Shown here: piece after piece, positions 10,901 to 24,224 of the stretch
Layout: each line of letters begins with the position of its first letter
How positions within the stretch are numbered: position 1 is the first letter of the stretch
DNA from: Trifolium pratense
Lineage: Eukaryota; Streptophyta; Magnoliopsida; Fabales; Fabaceae
Assembly (NCBI RefSeq): GCF_020283565.1
Contig: NC_060060.1
Coordinates: 18,600,001-18,664,000 of the forward strand
Reading direction: 5' to 3'
Length of the DNA: 64,000 bases
The notes under the pieces: generated by a model
The model's input: the letters and a program-made list of their open reading frames with translations, nothing else
What the model was told of the DNA's origin: nothing
Databases searched by the model: none
Made by a program: the position numbers and the translations under genes

Positions 10901-13900
10901 GCACCTTTTAACTATTGAATGTGAGAATTATATATTAAACACGTATCATGTTCTGTTTAAATAATAATTTGACAGAGAAATTATACAATATGGTGTAGTG
11001 ATTTTGAGATCTCTCAATAAGGCATATGTGTTTTCCTGCTATGCAGCATGTTGGCTGGTGGTCTCCAACAATTATACGAGGCGAAGACCGTGAAGCTGTA
11101 CACATTCCAAACCACAAATTTACGGTGAATGTTGTGCGGAACCTCACTCAAAAAACACATTGGAGAATCAAAACCCACCTAGCCATTAGTCATTTGGATG
11201 TAAATAAGATTAATGTAAGAAATAACTTTGTTGTTTATATTGAATTCGCTTTTCACCAATATTGTGTGTTTTATGATATATTTCCCCATGACAAATGGTT
11301 TAATGCTTCTGCAGATCATTGTTGCTGACATGCGGAAAGTATTAGCCAAAAATCCTCAAGTTGAGCAGCAGAGGTTGCACAGGAGAGTATTTCTTGACAA
11401 TATAAACCCTGAAAATCAGGCTCTTATGGTATGTATGAACTGGTTAGACCGTTATTGTATCTTGCAATTAATGATTCTGTGCTAAATAACTGGGATCTTA
11501 AATGAGAATAATTCCTTATTCCTCTTTCTAGAAATTTTTAGCCACAGTACATGGTTGTGCCATAAACAACAGACGAAAAATCTCTTGTTTATTAGATTGA
11601 GGTAGCTCTTTCAGATAAGGACAGAATCATGTGTGTAATTAATCTGCTGCTTACCTTTCGACTTGAGTGCTTTCAGTATTTATGTTTTGAATAATATATC
11701 CCTAGATTTCATTAGTCAGCAATTGACCTCTCTTTGGAACTTTGGCTTTCTTCCACGTGTAATGCTTTATACTTAGTTTAATTTTAGTTCCATTTGAGGT
11801 TACATCATAAATTTCGTGGTTAAATACTTAAGAGTATTTTTGTTGATACTGTAATCGTTTCGAAAATAGGGTAGATTCAACATTTTCGTCTATAAAACAT
11901 AAAAACAAAATTATGCATACTTAAGCCAGGTAAGTTGATAATTTGTACAGTTTAGTGTCTAAAGCCTTGTTTAAGTAAAGGAACTTGAATGAGGGAGCTT
12001 GAATAAACTTTAGCCCGCCTTAATTATGTTAGCACTGACCAGATTGGGCCTTTAGTTCACATTGGATCACATAAGCCCATCATATGGAGAGTTTACTCTA
12101 GGAGGGGTAAAAGAGGAAAACAGGGTGAAATGCAGTAAAAGTGTGATGTGGAGAGTTTGTTGAGACTGTAACCATCTTCCTGGTTAGAAGGAGTGTAGGA
12201 TGAGGGTTGAGAGGGTACCTTGGAATTTCTGCAAGTTAGTTATGAATAGGAAGCACTGAGCTTCCTATAGGAGCTACGCACTGGGGAGTATTAGGGCTAT
12301 TTTCCCCAATTCTGTGGACATTCCATTTCATCAATATAATAAACAGTCTCCTTTATTCCATTTCTTGTCTGTTTGCTGGGTTTCTAACAAAGTATATGTT
12401 CTGTCTGCACTTGTGTAGATTTACAACTCAAAAGTTGCACCTGTTCCTTCTTTTTTTGTTCTCTCAATCAAATTTGTTTGCATGCATTTGACAGCTTGGA
12501 ACATTTATTGATCATGATCATGATCAAATCAAACTATTAGTCATATCATTATCAGTGTGCTATCTTGTGATACTTATGTATTTATATATATAACATAATA
12601 TATTTCTTCTGATTTTCACAGATTCTCATTTCTTGTTTTGTCAAGACCTCACATTTTGAAGAATATTTGTGTGTTAAGGTAAGAATACCTCTTATTTATA
12701 TGGAATATGCCACTTTTTATGATACTTCCCTCACACAGTCATATCTCTGATAACTTGCAAATGTTAATTGAAGAACTGTTGGAAACTACTGATAAACAGT
12801 GATTAATCAGATAAAACAAGTAGAAACTGTTGAAGAACTTTTGAGAATTCCTACAAAATATATTTGAATAGAAACTCATGAATAATCAGGCGATGGGCCC
12901 TTCCGCGTGCCACTATGTTGAACCTTGCAATCAACTCTTTTAGTGTTGCATCTTGCTTGCATATTCTATTTTATAGCCACATAGTATATCAGTAGAAGAT
13001 GGATATACAGTGGAAGATGGCTAGCTTCATATTTGTAGCTTGGATTTGGCTCCTTTGAATGAGTTATAACCATTGATGGAAAATTTAATCATTGAAATTA
13101 CAATCATATGCATGCAATTTGGGTTTTGATGGTTCGAGGTCAGGGGATTCTGACCCAAATTTACATTTATTATATGTTCAAGAGGAGTGCTAGGAAACAC
13201 ACTCTTTTCAACACTCTAACAATCACTATCTAATTTTGTCAACAAAAAAAATCACTATCTAATGGTTGAAATCATTTGTGGGTCTCTCTCACTTCACTTT
13301 GGAAATAGGTCCCACATAAAGTGATGAGACCCACGTGAGTTTCACCCAATTAGAGAGTGATTGTTAGAGTGTGTTTCTAGCAGTCCTCTATGTTCATTCA
13401 ATATTGGCTATTGATTTGCATTTGAACTTAGGGATTTAAGATATGATTAATTTGGCTGCTATATGTAGGGAGTTGAGTTTCAACTCCAAATTAGATGCTT
13501 GAAATCTTCTTAAATAATGTAAAACCAAAGAAGTAAACAATGATGAATTATCTAGTAGCAGTTTCTATTAATTGTTATGATGATGTGGCTAATTTTTCCT
13601 AACTGTTGCTTACCAGTTTATATTGTTCTAGAAACTTGTTCTTGTTTGTTGGCTTGACATGATACTCCAAGTATGATTCTAGTTCTGGTCAGCAGCAGTT
13701 TATATTGCTCAAGGATTAAGCTGATTTTCCCATCTATTGGATTTTAAAAACAGGAAACTATACTATTGGATCTTCTTAGAGTTATCAGCCATCACCGGGC
13801 CCGGCTTGCAACACCAGTTCGTACCATACAGAAAATATATAGTGATGCTGACTTGGACAACATACCGTACGCAGATTCCACATTCAATGGTGCTGGAACA

Positions 13901-14614
13901 GTATCTAACCGTCCATTATTAGTGATCGAATCACCTTACAAGAACAGTGCAGATGATAAAACGAAAAGTCGAGCAGCACGTGCAACTGTTGATCAAGATA
14001 ACAAAACAGCTGTGAAAACCAAACTTGATACCAAGACAGACGACAAGGTTGGACCAATAGGAGCACCAGATACCAAGGTTAGAGGAACGCAAGATGAATC
14101 TGAGGTGGATGCCAAAGTCATGGCATCTAACTCTGATGCAAATGGAAACTCTAAACCCGATTCTGAAATGGGTGAAAACAAGCCACTCAAATCAAATGTA
14201 AACAAGGTAAATGTGGAGGTGCCAACCATGTCTTCTAATTCTACCCCAAAAGTACCTGGTTCCGAAGTAGATAACTCAACCCAGAAGGACATCCATGTCA
14301 AACAATCCAAGGGTCAAACCATTAAAAACATCAAACCGAACCTCGACTCTGACAATCTAGTGTCCTCATCAACAAACAACACTGACAAAGGCAGTGGAAA
14401 TACACAAACAAAACAGCAAGGAGAAAGGAAACCTGCTGCATCCAGGCCTATTCTTGAAGAGAATATAGTACTGGGTGTTGCATTGGAGGGATCAAAGAGG
14501 ACACTTCCTATTGATGAGGGGATTGACCCTGTGGCAACTCAAGAGGCAAAGGAAATGGCTTCACACCAGGGTGGAAATGGTTCTCCAAAGGCTTCAGATG
14601 GGAATGTGAAGTAA
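7915..14614 (+). CDS. Mechanosensitive ion channel protein, MSL2/MSL3-like, plastid
   Basis: MscS-like channel of the plastid inner envelope, where family members relieve osmotic stress and affect plastid size and division. Thirteen coding exons join in frame: 7915-7989, 8078-8137, 8793-8950, 9038-9161, 9253-9350, 9444-9557, 9856-9916, 10519-10668, 10778-10888, 11047-11214, 11315-11428, 12622-12678, 13754-14614. The product is 716 aa; from memory Arabidopsis MSL2 is a little shorter. The start [18 protein letters not shown] matches family N-termini and opens a transit-peptide-like segment rich in Arg and Ser. Hydrophobic helices fall near residues 107-130, 150-170, 190-212 and 235-258, and the pore helix near 262-296 ([18 protein letters not shown], then [17 protein letters not shown]). 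The beta domain follows ([12 protein letters not shown], then IPNHKF). The last 200 or so residues are a Lys/Ser/Asn/Asp-rich, probably disordered tail. Untranslated leader exons probably end at 7120 and start again at 7792. Introns carry a solo LTR and a hAT MITE. Confidence 0.93.
12027..12389. mobile_element. Solo LTR in channel-gene intron
   Basis: The 363-bp block starts TGTTAGCACTGACC and ends GGGTTTCTAACA. The TGTTAG...CTAACA inverted ends and late AATAAA-like sequence (ATAATAAACAG) fit an LTR. Flanks AATTA (12022-12026) and AAGTA (12390-12394) match at 4 of 5 bases. No internal retroelement sequence is adjacent, so it is a recombined solo LTR. Confidence 0.65.
13181..13388. mobile_element. 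hAT-type MITE (208 bp) in channel-gene intron
   Basis: Inverted ends AGAGGAGTGCTAGGAAACAC and, from the other side, GAGGACTGCTAGAAACACAC continue into a longer imperfect inverted repeat (CACTCTAACAATCACT). The exact 8-bp duplication TATGTTCA lies at 13173-13180 and 13389-13396. Confidence 0.85.
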
Positions 14615-15234
14615 TGGTAGTTGCTCATAGATGAATATTTAGTTATCAGCACTTTTAAGCACACACTACTGATAGTTTGAACCACATTCCCATCCATCAG
14701 AAGCTGTATATATTATCACTTCATGTAATTCACACACCCCTCAAAGGTCTTGAGCTATATTGTAATATTAATTCACTATTTTTGCTGTTTCAGCAATGCA
14801 TATATTGTGTCAATTGACTACCCATGGATTTATCTTACCAGAAGATAACCCATGATGAGGAATGAGAAAAAAGAATAAAATAAGCATGATCTCCCTTGTT
14901 TTTTAATAACATGACACTGATTTGTCATGAAATATAAAAACTTTCTTTACAAGTACTCTTTCATAATTTTTCGATGGCCGGTCTTTTTTTATTATATATC
15001 GCTTATTAAGGCAAATTGCACGAATATGGCTTAATTTTGATTATATCACATAAATACATTTATATGATGCGAATTTGAAGAACGAATATAACATAAACAA
15101 ATTAATTATATGTTCGACTGAGTCTTTACAATTCAAATTATTTCTCCATAATATAACAACTGATTTCTCAGGCAGAATGTTATTTCCAGTAGATGTGTGT
15201 TCAGGATCTTTAAAGATTTTCTTAGCTTCCTATG

Positions 15235-15480
15235 ATTAAATGTAACACAACGGTGCAGCTAGAAAATGTCTTGGAATATCCTCACTGGAGCAATACAAGC
15301 TATTGAAAGTGATTTTAACAGAGGTTGTCATGAACTCTGATTAGAATGTGATTCTCAGTTGGTTATTCAAGTCTTCTAATACAAATGTGGTGCCTTGGCT
15401 CCAACTCATCAGATGATCTTTATTTATTCTCATTCTTGTTCTGATAGATTGATCAATTATAGTCTGTCTTCTAGTGGATT
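15235..15480 (+). pseudogene. Retroelement RNase H remnant
   Basis: One frame contains LECDSQLVIQVF and another continues with VPW, a signature of the LINE RNase H domain (compare WVECDSKLAVLVF at about 55300). It is heavily frame-broken. The rest of 14615-16133 (3' UTR of the channel gene and AT-rich spacer) shows nothing recognisable. Confidence 0.5.
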
Positions 15481-16133
15481 TGTTTGGTGGTAAGTATCTT
15501 ATTCCAGATTCTATTTCTATCTTTATTTTTATTTTTATTCAATAATACTTTTGGTTGTCTATTGTTGGGTTTGTGTTTACCCCTATTCATTTCTTGATTC
15601 AGATGACCTTATATTTTTCTGGTTAAAAAACACAAGAAACATAAACCAAAATATAAACATTTTCTATAGTAAAAAAAAAAAATTATCATAAAAATTATAG
15701 AGATCAGACCAATGTATTTTATTTTAAATTATCTTTTGAATAATTATTTTTATGAATTTAAGATACCATTTACCCCAGTAACCGGTCTATAGTAAACACA
15801 TCACACTTGTGAAAACTACCTTATAACTTGATTCAAGCAATTAAAAAACATAAAAATGAAAGAATGATAAACAATAATATGGCTCCTGTTATTGAATTAA
15901 AAATAGTATTGCTCCTGCTAAGAATGCCATCATCTCATACATACATCTCTCACACAAGACAACTACTACTATACTATACTATTATATCAAGCACTCTTAC
16001 CAAGAACATCATGGACAAACCCCTCATGAATAGGATTAGTGATATAATGTTTTTATTAATCATATGCAAATCTCAAATAATAAGACACTGAATTATAGTA
16101 AAATATAGTGGGTACTAATCTATAAGCAATCTA

Positions 16134-19100
16134 TTAAGCTTGGCACATGCAATCAGGAGCAGGATATGTGTATATGGATTGTTTAGGCTTTCTAAGCCTG
16201 AGTTGACCTTGTCTAGTTTCATGACCTTCAACCACTGCATGCTCAAACTCTGACCACTCCATGGTTTTATTCAAGAAAAGTTGACCCATCAATTGCATGT
16301 TTGGCCTTATAGTCTTTAGGTTCAAGTAACTTCTGTGTCCAACCTATCATCAACAAAGCATTTATTATCATTAATTCAATTCAACTGTTAAACAACCTTG
16401 TTGTACTTCATAAGCATTTATTTTCATTAACTTCTGTCTTTTAATATAAGACTTTGTTGACTAAATCACAAAAATTAACAAAGTTGACAGTAATATTTAG
16501 AATTAGTATGTTAAAAAGAGGTAAAATAGTTAGGGGTACGTTGTTAGTAAAGAATTAATTAATGCAGTTGAAAATTGAAAGTGGATCCTAGAAAAAAGAA
16601 CAAAAGAATTCTCAAGAATCTTAGTATATTTTTAGCTATGGTCTATGGAGATAGTAATTGTTAAATGACAAACTCATTAATGTCCCTTGATGACAGGAAT
16701 TTTTTTGCCTGGCCAAAGGCATCTCATAATGACTATGAACATTCAAATTTACTGACCTAAAGATGGTTAATTCGTCATTATTATAACTACTTAGTATTAC
16801 TAATATTGGCAATGCATTAGAGTCATCTATAAGGTTAAGGTGTAGCTAGGGGAGAACTCACCAATGCATTGTGCATATTTCCTGGGGAAGCCGAAATGAA
16901 GATGTCACTATGCATACTAATATAGTAGTCAAGTGCGGCTAATAGAGAAGCTTTCCCCTTTATCAGAGTACGCTCAAAAGGCGAAGTAAGGCTCTTTTTG
17001 TCTTCCATCAGAGGAAACAATTCTTTCAAAGTAGCAATCCTGGCTCCTCCACCATAGACCTGGAATAGGGAAGATATTTTAGAGAAACATAATCATTTTA
17101 AAACAACCACCGATGATTTAAAATGAGTGAGTCTCTACTGTGTCAAACTACGCAATAACATGATACCTTATGAGAGGCAAGATATAAACGAGTGCTGTTG
17201 TCAAATCCTAAAGCTGCTAGCAACAACCCAACCTCCTCGGGAGTCATTGGGCAACGGCCCTGACTCCTCAACTCTTCATCAGTGAATTGGGAATTAAGAA
17301 CCCTTCCCTGCCAAATGACCTGTCTATACTTGGCAAGGGCCAATTTTTCAGCTTTCCCACCGCCAAAATCACATGCTGAATGGGCTGCCATATCCTGCCA
17401 TACAACATTACACAAACTTACTCAATTTACAGCCAAATGCATGTAACAATAGGGCGAAGAGTGCATATTGAACAAAACGAAAGGAATAATGAAGATGTGA
17501 AGCAAATAATCCCACCCCCACCGGTGTAATTTCCATTAATATCTTACATGCTATATCATGATCTAAAAATAATTCTGATTCATGAATGTGCCAATTTACA
17601 TATTGAGACGACACTAATATGTAGGTTGTTCGTGTTCATATACATGCTGTATTATTTATACATGGTCTGCCAAATAGATGCAACAAGCAATCTCATAATG
17701 TACAGATAGTTGCATCATCAAAATAAGAGAAACAAGAAACACAAGTTATATATGATGATGATGATAATAAATGGATTTTTTTCCCCGAGAAATACCTTAT
17801 CAAATCGAAGGTGCAGAACAACGAATTTCCCTGCATTTTTATTATCATCTGCATCTGTGACCTCTTGAAGGTAGTTGGAGCCCATTTCTTCAGTAGTGTG
17901 TTGAGGATTGCGAAGGCGGTTGACAAGGGCATCTCCAAGTGCTCTGATATGGGGAACAAAGACTAAAGCTTGAAAGTTGACTTTACAGCGCAGGTGTTGG
18001 ATATCCATAGGCAAGTTGTCAAAACTCAGGCGGTGAGAAAATGGAGAGATTGCAGCAATACCATAACTGCATCAAACAGAACGCACCAAGAAATTAAAAT
18101 TTGATAATTCAAAGAGAATAAAAAATGATGGCATCCAGGTAATATACACCTTAATCGGTCATATCTTCATTTAAAACCAATAAAAAATCATTTAAAGAAC
18201 AAAGAAGTAATAATCTTCAGAAAAATGTTCAGCACAGGTTCTGTATTTGATAGCAATACATAAATGCTAAAGCATGTACTAGCATTTAATGTAACAGATT
18301 CAGGTAATCACCAACCTTTGTAGGACAGGCAAAACATTCTCAATATACCAGTTGGCTGTTGCATGTACAGGTGCAACCTTGATTCTGGTATCTCGAATAG
18401 CCAACGCATAGTACTCTCTTGAACTCCACGAGTACTCTTCAGGAAGCTCTTTAACTATAGAAACATCATTCTTCAATACATCAATGAAATGATCCACATC
18501 AAATATATCTTCGAATGAGCTGCAATGAAACATAAACGACCGCGATTAGTACATTATATCGCACACAATCCAACGAACAAAATAATGCAACAAATTGTAA
18601 TATTAGTTTCTGCCATTACCTTGAATCCTTCCACACAGGATTTAATTCCAGGTATGGGATCACAAGAGTTGCATTCAGTATCTTTGCAACAGCAACTGCA
18701 TCACATATCTAAAAAAATAATTAAACACCGAATACAAATTATAAATCTTTCGCATACACGAAAGAAAAGTTAGATCTAATTGAAAGGCTTTTAAATACAT
18801 ACCCCCATCCTTTGCTGGTTCAGACCTCCATCAAGAAAAACCTGGATGTATCCTTCGGACTTCTCTGGTAATGCTGCTTCGATTCAAGTTCGGTCAAAAT
18901 AAGATTAAATGAAGCAATGTACATAACCAAATACCACATGTTCTCAAAAGTAAAACAAAATAAAGTAAATGATATTACTTTCACTCACTTGGCTTATTTA
19001 TCGACTCATCGCAAGGTTTCCAGCCTTGGTTTTCTAGAGGCGTCCATATTTCAGAAAGTTGTGATGTTGGCTTCACAAGGAGAAAAAAATTAAAAAATTA

Positions 19101-20914
19101 TAACATATAATAAAATGAACAACCACTACTAACATAAACCAAAATAAAAGGCATTCAAAGAAAGCATTCACTGCTCAATTAACTCTTACAGTTTCACGCT
19201 GCACAGCGCTCCTGAGAAGGCGTGAGTGTCTAGGTTTTATAGGATTCAATTCCTGCATGAAGCAAGCTAAAAGTTATAAGGCACCGGAAGCCAATAAACA
19301 AAAAACATAACGAGATGTAAAAGCGGCAATAATAAAAACTAGGAATTGAACAGCATGAACATGAATCATGATGATGTTATGGATTGTAATAAATAGATAT
19401 TGAGCCTGCTTGGATTGACTTATTTGAACTTATCTACTAACATGAGTGCTTTTTAGACTATTTGGAAGAGCTTATAGAAATAGCTTATGAGTTATGACAT
19501 GTCCATAACCTGTTTTCACCTTATTTCCATAAACTCTCCAAGATAGAGAACGATAACAGCTTATAGCTTATATAAAAACAGCTTGACTTTAATTTATATT
19601 TAGTAATAAAATAACTTATATATAAGCACTTATATGATAAGAGCTTAATTATGTTTATCCAAACAATAATTAAGTGACTTTTACAAGGCAATAGAACTAT
19701 GACTATGAGGGGAAAAAAGCGCAATAAATCCACCCTATTAAAAACTTAATTATGAAAGAAGTTTTCCAAGAGCAAAGTACAATATTGATTCCCACACAAG
19801 GACCAAAAACCAGCCAAGCATTATGAAATTTTTTCACTATCATAAGAAAGCCTTCCATCACACCATTTTTTTTTGGCCAAGCAGCCTAATGGCCAAAATT
19901 TCACCACTTAAACTGAATAATTGGAGAATCCCGAATTTGAACCCCGACATCTGTTTATTGCAATGTCCCTACCAAACGCGGACCGATCATACACAATTTT
20001 ATTACACAATCCTAACAGAAATAATAATTTACCAAATCATTTTCATTAATTAAAATTTGCTAATAAATAACAACAAAAAACCTCAACCACCACACCAAAA
20101 TAAGTAAAAAGAGTGTCCAAAACCATGTGATCTACAATTAATAGTCTGTTAAATTAGTTACACAAATATCCCCGTGAGCTTAACTCAGTTGGTAGGGACA
20201 TCGCACTATATGTGCAGAAGCCCGGATTTGAACCCGGGACACTCCACTTATTCACCTTAAGATGAATATTCTAGCCACCAGCTACTTGACAAAAAAAAAA
20301 TTAGTTACACAAATTTAGCCAACCTTAGCTAACCCAACTAAATTCATTATACCTTTGCGTGCCTATTTTCAAGCTGTCAAATTCAATATGTTCAACATCA
20401 ATAAAAAAAAAATTAAACACTAACATCATTTTTAATAAAAAAACCTAAACCCCAAAAAACACAAATTTTGATCATACAAACTTCAATTAATAATTTCTTC
20501 TAAAATAAAATTTACTATGCAACTCAAAAGATTTCTGATAATAATAAAATAAAACCAACTTACAAAACAATAAACAAATTAAAAAAATGAGCTTTCAGTA
20601 TCACAGAAATTAATTAACAAAACATACATAAAAAAAATTCCAAAATAAAATTACTAAAATTGAAATAAAAAACATAACGGTATAATTTATTACTGTTACA
20701 CCAAAACTAGAAAAAGGAAAAACCCAAATAAAAATAAAAAATAAAACTTTCCAGTAACAAAAAAATTGAAACTTGGATTACAAGAGAGAATGAATAAACT
20801 CACCGAGTACAAAGAAGATGAAGAGACATGAATGAAACAAATGAACAAGGAAAGAAAAACAACAAGTGTTGTTGTTGTTGTTCCTCTGCAAAGGAAGCCA
20901 AGCTCCATAGTCAT
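16134..20914 (-). CDS. O-fucosyltransferase family protein (type II Golgi)
   Basis: Plant GDP-fucose O-fucosyltransferase-like enzyme, expected to transfer fucose to protein or glycan acceptors in the Golgi lumen; the acceptor cannot be read from sequence. Ten exons, from the 5' end on the minus strand: 20914-20804, 19252-19190, 19070-18989, 18873-18803, 18708-18620, 18519-18316, 18066-17796, 17394-17167, 17059-16862, 16343-16134. They join in frame to 508 aa. ATG 20914 is preceded by an in-frame stop. Residues about 12-30 ([19 protein letters not shown]) form a single signal anchor. Family blocks follow: [20 protein letters not shown] (start of the catalytic domain), [56 protein letters not shown] (near 290-305, the conserved nucleotide-sugar motif), [13 protein letters not shown] and [13 protein letters not shown]. 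Introns carry SINEs and a MITE-like repeat. Confidence 0.92.
19400..19670. mobile_element. MITE-like repeat in intron 1 of the fucosyltransferase gene
   Basis: Left end GCCTGCTTGGATTGACTTAT and right end, read inverted, TTGTTTGGATAAACATAATT form imperfect inverted ends. The interior is full of AGCTTATAGC words, as in the Tourist-like element at 50348. No clean target duplication was found. Confidence 0.45.
19864..19985 (-). mobile_element. Degenerate tRNA-derived SINE
   Basis: A T-run (the A-tail on the minus strand) precedes a body parallel to the 20168 SINE: GAATTTGAACCCCGACA (B-box region) and TGCAATGTCCCTACCAA (A-box region) in reverse orientation. Flanks are only loosely similar, so this is an old copy. 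Confidence 0.55.
20168..20300 (+). mobile_element. tRNA-derived SINE with clean TSD
   Basis: The body starts CCCCGTGAGCTTAACTCAGT. An A-box-like segment (CTCAGTTGGTAGGGACATCG) and a B-box-like GATTTGAACCCGG lie at tRNA-like spacing, and the copy ends ACTTGACAAAAAAAAAA. Exact duplications of TTAGTTACACAAAT flank it (20154-20167 and 20301-20314). It sits in intron 1 of the fucosyltransferase gene in the orientation opposite to the gene. Confidence 0.88.
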
Positions 20915-21060
20915 AGGAAGAGGAGCTTAACCTCGGATCTAGAAAATGACCGTTATGACCCTTATGAAGAATCAGAATGTGAATGAAGTAATGTAGAAGA
21001 AGAAGAAGAAGAGAATAGAGCAAAATCACAACATAATAATGATAATAATTTTGGATCTTT

Positions 21061-21076
21061 TTATTTTATATATATA
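21061..21076 (-). promoter_or_regulatory. Candidate TATA box of the fucosyltransferase gene
   Basis: The minus strand reads TATATATAAAATAA about 150 bp upstream of ATG 20914. A CTT-rich pyrimidine tract (21015-20995) lies between them, as is usual for plant leaders. The placement is positional inference. Confidence 0.45.
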
Positions 21077-21429
21077 GTATGTTATGTTATGTAATTTGGA
21101 TCTTAGTGAGGGAATTTTTTATTTGATTTTATTAAGAAGTGAATTTTGTGAAGGTGTAAAGAGAATTCACATGGACACCTGGCATTAGTCACCGAATTGA
21201 ATAATGATGGGAGGTTGGAGTCTTTATCATGTGGACCTCACTATGGTAATAAAGAGCACAAACTTAGGATTTCTTTTCATTATTTTAGCTCATTTATTAA
21301 TATTAATTTATTTAGGAGAATAAAGATTTTCTGTTTAATAATAATACAAAATATTTACATTATAAAAAAAAAATTAATGTTTAAATAGTTAAACGCACAA
21401 ATTTAAAGTTTTTTTTACATCAGTTTTCT

Positions 21430-21845
21430 TAACATGTGTCTTTGAGATCAAGGGCGGAGGTAAGGCTCAAGGCCTAGCAAGTTTGGCTAGTTGTTGAGCA
21501 GGGTCTGATCAAAATTTTTGATATTTTTAGGAGTTAATTTTGGTAAAACTGATATGTTTCGACAAACCTGATATTTTTGGTTCTAAACTGAGACTTTTGA
21601 GTTAGTTTAGGTCAAAACTAAAATTTTTAAGAGTTGGTTTAGAGCAAAATTATATTTTTTTTTTTATTTCACTATTTATATATTATATTACATTTGAAAA
21701 TTTTCTTTGACTCCGCTACTTTATTTACATCAAAGCATATAGATTTATAAAGATATATTTGATTTTTAAAAGGTTAAGTTAATTTTATTTTTTTTAAGAT
21801 AAGTTAAACTCTCTTAAAATACTCTGTCTCCACCATTGTATAAAC
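21430..21845. mobile_element. Remnant of a GGGCGGAG-ended repeat
   Basis: CAAGGGCGGAGGTAAGGCTC at 21450 resembles the left end of plant repeats that start with CAGGGGCGGAGC. A decayed partner (CTCTGTCTCCACCATTG) occurs at about 21820-21838. No target duplication was confirmed. The surrounding 21080-23300 is AT-rich spacer with no gene signal. Confidence 0.35.
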
Positions 21846-23299
21846 CAAAAATATATACATTATATATTTGATAAAAAAATATTTGAGGGTCACAGGTGTT
21901 GAATGGTGATGCACTTGTTTTAGGGGCAGTGGTAGATTAGACCGTTGTGTGTGGATGTGGAAGTGCCAAAAAAAAAAAATTCACTAACACTCACGAGTTT
22001 ACAATTATACAAGTCTTTTGTTGTTTTGTGTGACCACCGACACATCCAAGGTGGTAAAATTGAGCACTATCTTTCTACCTTCAACAACCAAAAATGAGAA
22101 GAATCTACCCTTTCACTATGATTAATCACTGTTTATGTAGTTATGTAGATGGAGCCATTGGATGGTTTAGTTAGTGGTTGAATTTTAATGAGGTACTACT
22201 AGCTTTCCCTTTCTTTCTTTTTTTTAGCATAATATAACTAGGATATCTTTTGATATTATTGTAATTAGGATTAGGATATTTTAGTACATAATAGACACTT
22301 ATAAACTTGATATTTTGGACATGTTATAGGAGACTATGATATCTAAGTACTAGACAGTGCCGACATCAATATTTTTTTGGCACCACATATTCATATAATA
22401 TATATAATTTTATTTTTAATTATTATTATTTTTTAAATCACATAATAATTATAAATGGTATATTTTTATAGGGGATCAGATACAATTATTAATTTTATTA
22501 GTTCAAAAAGAAAAAACTACTGTAATAATAAAATTTATTTATTTTATTGAAGGAATAATAAAATTGATGATTCCAATTTCTTTTTTAAAAACTTTGTTTA
22601 ACGGTGGATCTAAAAGAGGATTTGGCTCTAACAATCTACACGAGTTTCCCTAAAAACTTTATTTCGCGAAACATCCTTTAAATTTTTGTTTTCCAACGTA
22701 CCAGCACGAGAAATTATGGAACTTGTACACTTTTGATTGGATTATTCATTTCAAGAAAAGTTTAGTGTATCTCAGTACATGATATGAGTAATCCAAATCT
22801 ATTTTATTTTAAGGGCACACTTTAACACATTTCAATAAAAGGGTAATCGAATATATCGTTACGGGACAAACTGTACTTTTTTTCTAGTATAAACAAAAAC
22901 ATGTGCAGATCATATTGAATCGGGGAAAAATGTTGAAATAATTGAAATTAGGGGGAATTAATCTATAAGAGTTTATCTTTTTGTTAGATCATGAGGAGGG
23001 AAACTTGAGAATTAGGCTTTGTTTAGCGTATACTCAACTAGTTAGTTTACAGCATATGAGTTTATAGAGAATAGTTTATAAGTTAATTTTTAGCTTATGG
23101 TGAATAAATTAGTTTGTTTTGAATAAAAAAAAAACCACACACACACATATAACACAAGGTGTGCACAATGAAGAAGTCGGACAAAAGTCAAATTATATAG
23201 AAAAACCTCAAAAAACATATGTTATGGTGCCTTAAGAGAAATGCTTCATGTTGCCCCTAAACAAATTAAAGGATTTGTATCCCACATGCAAAAGGTACA

Positions 23300-23800
23300 A
23301 TCAAATATCTTGAATTTTGTTTTAAATCACTACCATACCTGTAATTTTATATTATGAATCACATAATCCGCACCAAAAACCTTCTGATTAAAAATCCGAT
23401 CATTTCCAGTTTTCTAAATCATCCAAATTGTCGCAAGCCAAATGATTTTAAAGCTGTCTTTATTCTTCAAAAAAACGCATCCGAAGGCCACTGAAAATGT
23501 GTGAGCCTGAGAAAGTGCACGGTTGGGAATAACACCACACCCTATGAGAACCCTCATAAACATAAAATAGATATGATAAAGACTCAACACAACCATAGTC
23601 AAGACTACAAAATTGAGAGTCCGTGTTTCTGTTGGTTTGGTCCAAAAAAAAATTTATTTGTCGTTGGTAGTCAATCCATCAAAAAACGCCAAGCAAAAAC
23701 TGAAACCTTCAAAGGGATATTTGTTATCCAAATAAAATCAATGTGTCCCTCCTCTGTAGTGTCGTCCTCCACTCTAGTTGTCATAGACAAATAAGCTCCC
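23300..23800 (-). pseudogene. LINE C-terminal fragment
   Basis: Minus-strand reading near 23340-23460 gives IIWLATIWMI, then, after an in-frame stop, KTGNDRIFNQKVFGADYVIH, the segment that follows the zf-RVT domain of plant LINEs. Upstream minus-strand sequence (23460-23645) is hydrophobic and frame-broken. It is decayed. Confidence 0.6.
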
Positions 23801-23929
23801 TTGACCGAACAAGACATAGAGTTTGCACTTCTAGGGTATTTTTATCTTTAGAATATACAAAATGCACTTATGCATGCAACATTTTATCTTTCTTAACAAA
23901 AAAATTGTCTAAGCAAATCAATCGTTAGT

Positions 23930-24045
23930 TGGTTTCAGTGGTGATTGACGTTGAACTTAATAGATAGGATCACGGTTTGATCCCCACAAATGCGATCGAA
24001 AGAGGAACTGAAACCATTTGATGGCTGAACTGACCCCGCCGTACA
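23930..24045 (+). mobile_element. tRNA-derived SINE remnant
   Basis: GGTTTCAGTGGTGATTGACG is followed by ATCACGGTTTGATCCCCACA (B-box-like) and GCGATCGAAAGAGG. I recognise this as a repeat common in legume genomes. It lacks an obvious A-tail and duplication. Confidence 0.55.
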
Positions 24046-24224
24046 CTACACTGAACTATCTAGCAGCAATTATTTATCCTTTCTTTGCCCCATACCCCCA
24101 TATAATATAAGCGTCCAAGTTCAATATTTAATAATGATAGAGTCCAAGTTCAATTTCAACAACGAGATCTGAATCAAATCCTGGATTATTATTTTCAGTA
24201 TTTATTGCATTAAAATCAAAACAA

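Noticed and set aside
13993..14310. 105-aa minus-strand ORF in the last MSL exon
   Set aside because: It is antisense to a conserved gene's low-complexity tail; shadow of coding composition.
20168..20300. Possible tRNA gene
   Set aside because: A/B boxes are present, but the sequence does not form a tRNA cloverleaf and it has an A-tail and TSD; it is a SINE.
20778..21029. 83-aa ORF overlapping the fucosyltransferase first exon
   Set aside because: Frame does not splice into exon 2; the alternative frame starting at 20914 gives a signal anchor and correct joining.
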